From positions 1-64,000 of the forward strand of contig RWJK01000179.1 of assembly GCA_004335835.1 (NCBI GenBank): DNA of 64,000 nt, written 5' to 3'. Within the stretch, counting starts at the first letter, position 1; every line of letters starts with the position of its first letter. Shown piece after piece: positions 24,825 through 34,885 of the stretch. Both the position numbers and the translations under genes were made by a program. The notes below the pieces were generated by a model. It did not search any database, was not told the origin of the DNA, and worked only from the letters and a program-made list of their open reading frames with translations. The DNA comes from Scenedesmus sp. ARA3. Lineage: Eukaryota; Chlorophyta; Chlorophyceae; Sphaeropleales; Scenedesmaceae.

Positions 24825-24890
24825 ACAGTAGCAGTACAGCTAAAGAAGCTACAGTAGCAGCAGCAGCAGCTGTACTGCTACTGTAGCTTC
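24825..24890. repeat. Nested perfect inverted repeats (hairpin)
   Basis: ACAGTAGCAGTACAGCT at 24825-24841 is the exact reverse complement of 24868-24884, and GAAGCTACAGTAGCAG at 24845-24860 is the exact reverse complement of 24875-24890. It lies at the junction between the RAMA pseudogene and the truncated start of EXORDIUM-like copy B, so it may mark the duplication or deletion breakpoint. Confidence 0.85.
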
Positions 24891-24925
24891 TCTGAAAGCA
24901 CTTTGGCAGGCATCGGTGGGTTTGG

Positions 24926-27741
24926 ATGCTGCTGTGCGCCGCAAGCCCAGCAGCAGCACGGCGCCGCCGGGCCAGCAACGGCAACAACAGCATCGACCTC
25001 AACAACCCAGCCAACATCAACTCAGCCAGCTACCATTCACTGTACAACGGCCCTGGCAACGGCAATGGCGGCGACAACAGCAACGCTGGTGGCAACGGCA
25101 ACGGCCAAGCCAATGGGCTTGACGGCGACCCAAGTGAGCCATGCACACAGGTAGAGGGTGTGGAGCCCAGGGGCAACGCCCCTGGCCACACACACCCTCT
25201 AAGCCTTAACTTACCCAGGAGCTGCAGAGCTGCCTGGGTCGCTCACAGCCATGCACAGGCTGCAGCTGCTGTGTAATCGCTTAGCCAGTACAGCACAGCT
25301 ACACTGGCCAGCCCATATGTGACGAGTGAAACACGGCTCATGGTGTCACTCAGCTGTTACATGGCTGACTCAGCAGTGCATGTTTGCAGAGCTCAAGCTG
25401 GCAGCAGCGTCTGATGTACACGCTTGTAAGGTGCTGTTTCATCCACACCACGCCTGCTGCTCATAATGGAAGACACTGCCCATACCTTGGGTCCTGTCAC
25501 AGTGCTGGCAGCAGCATGACCTGTTCTGTGCCAAAGAAACCAGTGGTTCACCAGCGCTGCTGCAAGGGGCGAGGTGGAACTCTCTTGTGCTGACTTCTGA
25601 CTGCATGCTGTGCTGTTTGCTTCCTGCAGACATCCCACGTGGACTCAGCGGGCACGCCAGGCCGGGTGGGGGTGGCGGCAGCGGCAGCAACGGCATCACT
25701 TACTGGGGTGGGCCAGTCATGACTAAGGCAGCTGTGACAGCATACATCATCTGGTGAGCAGGGCATGGCAGCATGCATCATAGGGTGAGCAGCTGTGACA
25801 GCATACACAGTCTGGTGAGCAGCTGTGACAGCATGCATCATAGGGTGAGCAGCGGTGCTCTGCTGGGCAGATGGCTACCCCGCTCCGCACTGTGCAGCCG
25901 CCGGCAGCAAGTGCATGCAGACGTTGATGGCAGCATAAACTGATAGCTGCAGCCGCTGGCTTTTAATTACCTCGCGCGCTTCTCATACGCTGCTAGGAGC
26001 TGCAGCAGCGCCACCTGACAGACTCCTCTCGGATTCCGCTGCTGCTGTGCTTAATTGTGTCACATATGTGGCTGCTAAAGGTATGCATTTTGCCGCAATG
26101 CTGCTGTGGTGTTTGCAGGTATGGCAACAACTGGCCAGCCGGCCACCCAGCCCTCACAGTCATCCCCGACTTTTTGCAAATCCTTGGAGCTAGTGCCTGG
26201 TGGAGGATGTCCAACACATACTATGACGGCGCCAACGCAAATGTCTTACCTGCAGTCAATTTTGGCGGCAGCGTGAGTGACAAGCTCGGCGTAGGCAGTG
26301 TGCCGGCATGTGTGGCAGTGCACCCGACAGTTGTAACATGTTACATATGTTATTATTTGGATGTCATATAACACACAGCAGAGTGCCAGGCCTCTGAGCC
26401 TCCGTGCTGCCTGGGATGCTGCATTTTTCAGCACTGCACGATAGGTGTGGCCAGATACTATGTATTGGAGCAGTCAGAACGTTCAGCATACTGCTTGCAG
26501 CTCACTTCAAATGCAAGTGTTGCTGGTTTTTGCTTGCAGGTCACGCTCGCCACGTCTAAGACTACCCTATCAGATGCTGATGTTTTCAATCTCGTGGCAT
26601 CGACCATTACGTCCGGAAAGCATCCAGCCGATCTGAACGGCGTGTACTTCCTGCTTACGTCAAAGGATGTCGCCCAGGGCAGTGTAAGAAGCAACTTCTG
26701 CGGCAGCTACTGCGGCTGGCACACGCACGGCAGTGTTGCAGGCGTCGGCAACATCAAGTATTCGTGGGTTGGTGAGTCAGGCCTTTGTTCAGTGCAAGCG
26801 CAATGGATCAACCCTGCTGTGTATTTGCTGGCTGCATGTTCCTGCTTCGTTTGCTAGCTGGTGAGTGCTGCTGTGTGCCGTCTTTGCTTGCAGGCGACTC
26901 AGAAAGGTGCCCTGCCGCCTGCGCAGCACAGGCGCTTGGTCCGAACGGTGTTCAGGCGTATCCTGCTGGCACAGATGGCATGATATCTGTGATCGCACAT
27001 GAACTGACGGAGGCTGCCACTGACCCGCAGCTGAACGCATGGTGAGGGTTACACACACAGACAGACGCGCCAACCAGGGCTCCGCATGTTCTTGCCAGCC
27101 TGTTCACTGGCCAGTAACAACCCATGGGTGATTGCTGCTGGCTGTCGTGGCTGTGTGGACTGCTGCTGCAGTAGCTGCGGCAGACACCTTGCATGTTTAA
27201 GCCTTCTACACAGTGTGGCTCACTTGCTGCACTCAGACTGGGAAAAATGTTGTGTGGCGTCAGCAACATGAAGTGCACAAAACAGGATGCATTGCATGCT
27301 ACCAATCCAGGAGATAATTGTCATTTTACCTGCATGTCATGGTCTGCAGCAGCAGCAGCAGCAGCAGCAGCAGCACCACCACCAGAACCAGCAGTCATCT
27401 GCTGCCAAGTTGCCCCTCCGCACTGCAGCAGACCCAACCAGCAGACTGACAGTATCTGATGTGCTAGCACGCCACGCTGGGGCTGCTGCTATGCCTACTT
27501 AAAAGGGCTCAGCCACTCACAACCCTGATACTTCATGTGACGCGCGTGCAGGTATGACACACGCGGCTACGAGAATGCAGACAAGTGTGCGTGGACGTTC
27601 GGCACACAATACACCGCCTCCAACGCAGCGGGCACCTATTCCTACAATATGCAGTTGCAAAGCACGGCAGGTGGCACGCGCCAGTACCTGGTGCAGCGCA
27701 ACTGGGTGAACGCTGCGGGTGGTTACTGCTCTATGCAGTAG
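24926..27741 (+). CDS. EXORDIUM / phosphate-induced protein 1 family, copy B
   Basis: Six exons: 24926-25133, 25630-25753, 26119-26272, 26540-26771, 26894-27041, 27552-27741, with the same phases as copy A; 351 residues from the first in-frame ATG. The domain is complete: [86 protein letters not shown]. The N-terminus differs: the sequence shared with copy A starts in the middle of the signal peptide ([10 protein letters not shown]), so the basic n-region and most of the hydrophobic core are missing. Either the true start is in an upstream exon I cannot see, or the product is no longer efficiently secreted. Exon 2 also has a Gly-rich insertion and WGG in place of HNG. The otherwise intact frame argues for recent or retained function. 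Confidence 0.82.
25735..25850 (+). repeat. Tandem repeats of the exon 2 end plus donor (copy B)
   Basis: Four units of about 30 bp around CAGCATACATCATCTG and GTGAGCAG, the first being the real exon 2 end. The same kind of array is present at the same place in copy A, so it probably predates the gene duplication and then diverged. Confidence 0.75.
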
Positions 27742-27814
27742 CATCTCACTTCACATGACAGCCCTGGCGGCAGCCGGTTGCGGCAGGTGGGGTGGTGGGG
27801 CACTTATACTTGGG

Positions 27815-27819
27815 TGTAA
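27815..27819 (+). terminator. TGTAA polyadenylation signal
   Basis: TGTAA about 75 nt after the stop of EXORDIUM-like copy B, within a G/T-rich 3' UTR. TGTAA is the usual chlorophycean signal. Confidence 0.55.
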
Positions 27820-28664
27820 AAATGTGTGGAGGTGCAGGCGCATTACTGGAGCAGCTGCTGGCTGTGCACCAGATTTCAAATTTATATATCTATATTTATA
27901 AACTTTAATCTTTACTTGTGTTTGGATATGCAACAGCTTGCCGCCTGGATGCACATTCAATGCATTTACTCATGCAAGAAGTGTGGATGGCGGTGCGGGT
28001 TTTGGAGTGTCAAGGTGGTAACCATCAGGCGCTGCATGACTCAGGCGCAAGGCTTGTGTGTGTTGCGGCGACATGGATTCAGGAGGTTCAGCGTGATCTT
28101 CTGCCACAGTGCAACCTGCAAGGACTGCTGCAGTTGGCCAGGCACCACAACTTATCACATCATACCTGCACTTCTTAGTTTTACAAGAAAGCTATTGTAG
28201 GCCTGTGTGCTGGTGTGGCTGAGGTATGTCAGTCGTGATCCTTTACATATTGTTGAATACACAGCTGCAGGACTTCCGTTGCGTTCACTGCACGCAGTCG
28301 CACAGCATTCCTGCAACTGCTGCATCCCGCCGCTGGGCTTGTTGGCAACTCGCATATGTACCAGTATGTACTGCTTGCAGCCTTGCAGCTGCTACACTGT
28401 TTTTTTCCGGCCACTAACAGTGGCAGCCCCCCCCCCCAGGCTTGATGTTGTGATTGTTGTGTGGTTGTGACCTGCAGCTCATGGATAGGCTGCTAACAGT
28501 GGCAGGGGCTTGATTGTTTTGTGTTTTTGTGTGGTTGCATCCCGCATGGCATGTACCTTGCACAGCCATAACAGTTTGCGCAGTTGTGCAGCTGGGGTGA
28601 TATCCAGAGTTTGTGCTGTAAAGGTTGGTGATGGGAGGCAGCATGCGTGCACTCACCTGAGGGT

Positions 28665-28727
28665 GTGAAGGAAGAGTGTTCATTTTACCACATGTAAGCA
28701 GGGCTGAAGCTGGCTCTGGCTCTGAAA
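28665..28727. repeat. Dispersed repeat, copy 1 (partner at 42647-42714)
   Basis: GTGAAGGAAGAGT, TTCATTTTAC, then GCAGGGCTGAAGCTGGCTCT and CTGAAA occur in the same order here and in intron 3 of the esterase gene. Confidence 0.8.
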
Positions 28728-28824
28728 GGTCGATGCGTGGGAGGGTAGTAATCATGGCACTCTGTTCTGTGCACAGAACCACGTGGTGGCTGGTGCAGCA
28801 GGGCCGGGCACTGCTGCTGTAGAC

Positions 28825-29030
28825 GTGATCAGCCTGCTGGCTGCTGATAGCAATTGATCGCCGCACATACTTCATGTTATGCATTGGAAGCTTAAGCGTT
28901 GAGCTGTTAGGAGCAATGCATCGTGATCAGCCTGCTGGCCGCTCATATCAATTGATAGTCACACGTACTTCATGTTATGCATTGGAAGCTCAAGCTAATA
29001 GGAGCAATGCCTCATTACCAGCCTGCTGGC
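28825..29030. repeat. About 98-bp tandem repeat, 2.2 copies
   Basis: GTGATCAGCCTGCTGGC recurs at 28825 and 28923, each followed by CAATTGAT, TACTTCATGTTATGCATTGG and AGGAGCAATGC. A third partial unit starts near 29015. Confidence 0.85.
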
Positions 29031-30928
29031 TGCCACCTGCACTTGTTAGCCAGTCATATGGCATGCGATCAACATAAGTACACAGGGGTTTCACATTTCA
29101 CAGAGTTATGCATCATGCTAAGCATGATGTGCCTGAGCAAGATTATTTGGCAAAGCTCAGGCAGCTGCCACTTGCCAGTGAGGCTGGAAGCAAGACTGTT
29201 TGTTTCAGAAGTGGTGGATGTCAGTGATTGGGTTACCCAGTGTTTGTTGATTTCCAGGTTCCATCATTTGGCTGCGATTGTGCAGCTGGTATAAGTGTGT
29301 GGACATTCAAAATTTGTGCGAGCACTGGCTTTGCCGCTGCTGGCTTATTCAACCAGCATATCACCAGGAGCGGCCTGCCAGGCAGTGCTGTGGAAAGTGT
29401 GCCAGCAGTGGACGTACTGTATTGGGAGCTGTTCGATACCGCAGAATAACAGTAGAGCTTGCCGGGGAGCATAACTGATTGGTGTTGTTGCTTTGCGGCA
29501 CCGGCGTCATCAATGCTGCAGTTCAGGTGAAACTGCAGCTGTTCCACAGCTGAGTGGATCATATGGCTTCACCGCTGCCAATTTGATCGCACCTGGACCA
29601 GGCTGCTGAAGTCAGCACACCTGCAGGCAATCAGCAGGTTGATTGATGGTGATGTGCCAGCAATCATTGCTGTTGGATGGCATGCACGTTGTGTGGATTG
29701 GCAGTTTCCTTTGCTCTCCAATGGGCAGCCACCTATTATCTTGGGGGCAAAAAGCCAGGCAGCCGTGTTGCACTTGGATAAAAGTGCATTGCAGTGCGCT
29801 GTTGGCAGTGTGCAGAGCAGCTGTCACAATCGACAGCTGAACCTTTCCCCGCGGCTTTGAAGCGTCTTGGTTGACCATTTCCTAGCAGTGTGTTTGGCAG
29901 CGGCTGATGTAAACAGCCGTATTGTTCTGCACCCATGCCGGGGAAGAGCTGTGATGTGTTCAGTCCTGCTGCTTCTCATGTTTCACTATGTTCAAGGGGC
30001 GCTCAAGGCATGTATACAGGGCTGCATTTACATGTTTGTATGAACGTTGGTGTCTTGCCAGGGACGTCCGCCAGAGTGTTGCTTGCACATCCGGCTGACT
30101 CAGCGCTGACGCTGTACCCTTTAGCGCGCTGCTATAGCCGAAAGCAGAAGAAATATGCGGCGATATGAGCATTCGCCTGGAGTTTGGTCGCTGCTTCATG
30201 GTGGCATCTTGCAATCATCTAGATGCACACATGCGTACGGTGACACGTACGTATAACACGTTACATTCAGCAGAACAACATGGTGCCGCCACCGTTTTTG
30301 GTTAAAGCTTCAGCAGAAAGGCAACATTGACTCTGCCTGCCATCCTGAAAATGAGAATCCGTGGCAGCTATTCATCGTGCGGCCTGCAACACTACAGCCT
30401 GCAGCAGGACTGCCGTGCAGATCTGCACTCTAGAGGAGGGCCGCATGGCATGCGCCCAACAGCACACTGTGTACGTCAACAAACACAATCAATCCCTGTT
30501 GCAATGCAACATAACGCAGCACCAAGGCCTTCACACTAATAGCAAACGGCGGAGCATGATGCAGCACTGGCACAAAATGACTGCCGCTATGGTTCTGATA
30601 ACACAACTGTCTGCTCTGCTGTGCAGGCGCCAACAACAAAGGTGTAGTAGCACCTCAGGTCGGCTGCACACTGGCGATTCGCGTGTTGAACCTCCACGTG
30701 CAAACCCCTCAGCATGAGAAGTGCTGCTGCCACAACAAATGTGCAACCTGCTGCGTCCCGAGCCGACAGGCGGCAGCTGCCGCTCAACACAAACACCATC
30801 CCAACAGCAGCTGCCAGCTGCCAGCACAAACATCGAACCCCTACCAAACAAACACTTGCAACAACAGCAGCCAGCAAGAACGGCTCGGCAGCTCAAAACA
30901 TGATTCCCAACAACTCTGTCGCCGCCGC

Positions 30929-32002
30929 TCACAGCCGCCAGTCCCTGTGCTGCTCCTGCTCCGAATCATCCTCGAACCAGGTGCTGGTCTTGTAACCGCG
31001 CCGCAAAAATGCCATGGTGCTGCCTGCCTCCTCTGTGTTGAGCCCCATGGCTGCCATGAGCTCCTCCTTGACCTCACCCAGGTTGTAGCGCAGCGGGCCC
31101 TCAGCAATGCACGCATACTCGCCGCTGTCCTGCTTCAGCAGCACCTGCGGACAGATAATAGATAAAACAGCGGAGCGGTGGGTTCAAAGCAACCAACGCA
31201 GGATGTATGGGAGGTGGGTGTTTGTCCTGCTTCAGCACCACCTGCGCGGCGCAGAGAAAGCCAACAGCCGCCAACACAGCACGCGTAGGACATGAGTCGC
31301 ATGGCTGCCATGACCTCGCCAAGGTTGTAGCGCAGCGGGCCCTCCGCAATGCACGCATACTCGCCGCTGTCTGCTTCAGCAGCACCTGGAAGGCAGAAAA
31401 TAGAGCACAGCAGAGGATCAACCATTGAGACACAACCACCAGTAAACAACAGCGCTAACGCTCATTTGTAGCCAACGGCTCAATTACTAGCGCAACCAAG
31501 TAGCCAGGGACACTACGCAGCCTCAGCAACAGCAATGCAACTGGCATGCCAACGCACAAATTTTACCAATGAAGAGGCATGTTGCGGCGCACGAGATTCT
31601 TTCAACAGCCATGCGCACTAGCATATACAGAAGTCAACGATCAATTGCCCTGCTTTGCAAAGGTGAGGAGCATGCTGTGCTCAGCTGCACAGCTGCACTG
31701 CCGTGATGTGCTAGACCCACAGCTGCTGATGCGTTGCCTCACCTGCCATGGCCCGGGGTACTCCCTGAACAGTGCTCCCGAGTAGTTGATGATGAAGGGT
31801 GCCACGGGCACGCTCTTGGAGTAGTCGCGCGCACGCAGGAAGAACACCGGCCGCACGCGTGACAGGAACCTGCGGCCGTGCAGGACAGACGGTGACTGGT
31901 GTGTGATACACATACATAACCAGCCCCTGCTCGTGATGTGGGTCAATGTTCACAAAATTGTGCAAGCTGAGTGCATCAAGACGATGTGGCTGGCGCACGA
32001 TC

Positions 32003-32035
<33 letters not shown>

Positions 32036-32231
32036 CACCTGTACTGCAGGTCCTTAGGCGGGTACCCCAGCAGCCCCAGGTCACCCCGCAGCGTGTCCAG
32101 CTCCAGGTTCCACGTCACAACAGGCTTGCCCTTGGACACCTGCAGCAGCAGCAGCAGCAGCAGCAGCAATCGAGTCAGTTATTAGTCACCGAGCGTGTTC
32201 CACGTCACCACGGGCTCGCCCTTCAACACCT

Positions 32232-32268
<37 letters not shown>

Positions 32269-34467
32269 AATTTTGATAGCTAGCTGACAGGTGTACCGCT
32301 GGCGGACCTTGCCGAAGCAGATAGACAGAGCGCGATATATCATCAGCGCGCACACCGATGCGGCACACAAGACCGCTGCTGCAGGCTGAACATGGCACAG
32401 CCCTTGGAAACACAGATTTGCTGCTGCTGCCGCTGTTGTGCTGAAGAAGCAGCCGCCGCACCTGCTGTGTGTACTCCTCCAGCGCTGGCAGCTCCACGCC
32501 TGTGATGTTGGTCACGATGTACACGTCAGCAGCAGCACCTGCAGCACGTTGCAGCAGCAGCAGCAGCAGAAGAAGAAGAGCTACAGCTCCAGTAGTGCCA
32601 GCTCAAGCTGCACTGAGCAGCGCCACGCACCACCCTGCATCAGCAGCTGCACCAGCCTGCAGCTGCTGCCTCCCGCAACTGCAGCTGCTGCCTCTGGCGC
32701 GCTGCCTGCAGACAGCAACTGGATGCCGCTCACGATGGTATGCATTGACACTATGCAGCCTAATGCTACGCAGCTCTCCCTGCCGCACATGCGGCTCCTA
32801 CTCTGGTGCGAGGCCCTGAGACGGCAACTGGTTGCCTCGATGATGTGCTCCTTACCGACATGCATCTCAACCTAGCTGCAAGCTGAGCATGCAGACGCGC
32901 ACCAACTGCCGTATTCGCCTGCAAGCACCTGCGGCTGCCGACCCTGGTGCCCTGCCCGAGAACAGCAACTGTTGCTTTGATGATGTGCTCCTTGTTGTTT
33001 GGACGCATCGCAGCCTAGCTGCGAGCTAAGCATACACACGTGCACTGTCATGCTTGCCATAACTGCCTCACTGCCCGCACGCACCTGCGGCTGCTGACTC
33101 TGGCGCGCTGCCTGCGAACAGCGACTGGATGCCGCTCACAAAGTCTGCCGCCTTGGCCTCCTTGAGGTGGCCCATGCTCACGCCCTGCATCAGGTCCAGC
33201 GACGGCTTGAACCTGATGGCAACAGCATCAGCAGCAGCACATACAGGTGCAGGGGTGGATGACTCACCCGATATGACATGCAAGGTTGTGATCAGGTCAC
33301 TGAGTGTTGTTCCAAGCCGTCCGGCAGACCATCCCCATGCACGCGGAACGTGCTGAGCAGTTGCCGGTTACCAGTGCATGCCACAGTCAAAAGCAGTGTG
33401 GCACAGCAAGCAGCTGCTGCTGCCCTTAATGTGGGCAGCACACGCCAGCGTAGCTGTCCAGCAAGCAACTGCAGCACAGCAGAACAGCTGCACAGCTGCA
33501 GCGGCTGCACACAGCTGCACCCGTCTGACACATTGTGCCCAGCCAACTAGGTAGTTGGCCAAACAAATGGTGTCCGAGCTCTGCTGCTCTGTTTGCTCAC
33601 ATTTTGTATGAGCGTGCATACTCTCCAAAGTCAGGGGCCACCAGGTGAACCTTCTTACCAGTGGCTGCTATCTGCAATAGCAATCCGCAGCAACCCCACC
33701 CGTGATTGAGTGAAAACAGCAATGGAGATGCACAACTGCTGCATACAGCTACCCTGGCAGTGGGTGATGTCTACCACGGTGAAGTGGGCAACATGCTAGA
33801 CTGCCAGCTATGGCTGTGTTGCAAGCCTACTACACAGCCTGAACACCTGGCAACGCTCTCTGACCTGGTGCATGTGTCCAGCAACACTAACATCAAGTGG
33901 CATAAGAAGATTATCAATGTAGTTTACAAGCCAAGCTTGTCGTTTGGCACTGCGGCTGGTATCGAGTGTGCTTGGTGCGCAGGCCACCCGCTTGCAGGAA
34001 CATCAGCCAGCACCTCAGTACCCACCTGCTTTGCCGCCAGCAGCGCATACTGGATGTTGGAGTCAATGAACAGGTCTGAGCTGCCCTTGTACGCTGCAGG
34101 AAAAGACTATACATCAGCAAGCAGGTCCTGCCGGTGCCAATGAGGTTGCTGTGGCCTCATGCGGGGTGTGCGTACCATCAATGTTGGTTGGCACAGCAGG
34201 GAACTCCACTTCCATGAGGTCAACGCCATCGTTGATTGCTGCCATCACCGACTTTGAAGCATCTGCTACGAGCTCAGAGTAAGATGAAGGCCTGTAGCGG
34301 TCGCGGCCTACTGCTTTGGCTGCTGGAGCTGGCTCTGCTGCCTGACACCTCACAGTTCGCTGCTGCTGGGTGCCACGCGAGCATGGCCGCGACCGCACCC
34401 AAGCTGGCATGCTGCCTGATTTAAAGGCATGTTTTGCTGCCCCAGCTCGCTGAGTGGACGACTGCAT
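30929..34467 (-). CDS. LPA3: LPA3, photosystem II assembly factor (DUF1995)
   Basis: Eight exons: 34467-34176, 34093-34026, 33671-33601, 33212-33085, 32538-32462, 32139-32039, 31869-31743, 31144-30929; all phases agree; 359 residues, close to the Arabidopsis protein. The start at 34467 gives a Ser/Arg-rich transit-peptide-like N-terminus of about 45 residues. Family blocks in order: [101 protein letters not shown] and [15 protein letters not shown]. Known: LPA3 assists assembly of CP43 into photosystem II together with LPA2. Inference: a stromal assembly factor. Introns carry partial copies of exons 4, 6 and 8, and CTG repeats run into the acceptor of exon 6. Confidence 0.92.
31229..31388 (-). 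repeat. Partial copies of the LPA3 exon 8 start
   Basis: 31388 down to about 31295 repeats the start of exon 8 (reads [18 protein letters not shown]) but lacks one G in the AAGCAGGACAGC context, which shifts the frame relative to the acceptor. A shorter copy (AAGCAGGACAAA) lies at 31229-31250. Confidence 0.8.
32185..32271 (-). repeat. Copy of the LPA3 exon 6 start with its CTG-repeat acceptor
   Basis: GTGTTGAAGGGCGAGCCCGT and GTGACGTGGAAC repeat the first part of exon 6 ([11 protein letters not shown]), preceded like the real exon by a (CTG)n tract and CAG. Confidence 0.8.
32691..33084 (-). repeat. Multiple degenerate copies of the LPA3 exon 4 end
   Basis: GACAGCAACTGGATGCCGCT at 32711 repeats the exon 4 end near 33119. 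Further diverged units near 32787-32920 and 32929-33084 share CACCTGCGGCTGC, GATGATGTGCTCCTT and GAGCTAAGCAT-like blocks at roughly 130-bp spacing. Confidence 0.65.
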
Positions 34468-34885
34468 TGTGTGTTTGAGATGCAACACTGCGCAGCTATG
34501 GTTGAACAGTCAACAGCGCGATACGAGATACCTTTGCATGTGGTTTTCGTGCTCTGAGCAACGCCAATGAGGCAAGATCGTGGTGCTTTCGTGTGAAGTG
34601 TCAGAAACACCAGGTCACAGTAGGTTGCAGGCTGAAGCACACGATTGTCTTCTGGCTTGTGCATAGCTATAGCTCAGCGAAACTGTACGTCTTTGAGCAA
34701 TTAGAAGCAGCTACACCTATCCGAGCTGCTTTCTGCTCTCTCTTGTGCACTACAGGACATCTTTGAGGCGCGAATTCGAAACTCATTTGCGTCATCAAGT
34801 GTCAAGTTCTTTTGATCTATCTGAATCCACTACAGATAGCCAGGACATCCGTGACTAGTGTCCGAGCAAAGTATAGCTCGGGCAA
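34468..34885. promoter_or_regulatory. Bidirectional promoter region of LPA3 and the BFN gene
   Basis: 418 bp between divergent start codons of two genes with likely plastid products. AT-richer than its flanks. No named element recognised; it may be a shared promoter. Confidence 0.4.

Larger units (their letters stand above)
27742..30928. other. 3.2 kb without a supported gene
   Basis: Only short frames. Holds a dispersed repeat (28665-28727) and a roughly 98-bp tandem duplication (28825-29030). The two ends are 3' flanks of convergent neighbours (EXORDIUM-like copy B and LPA3). Confidence 0.5.
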
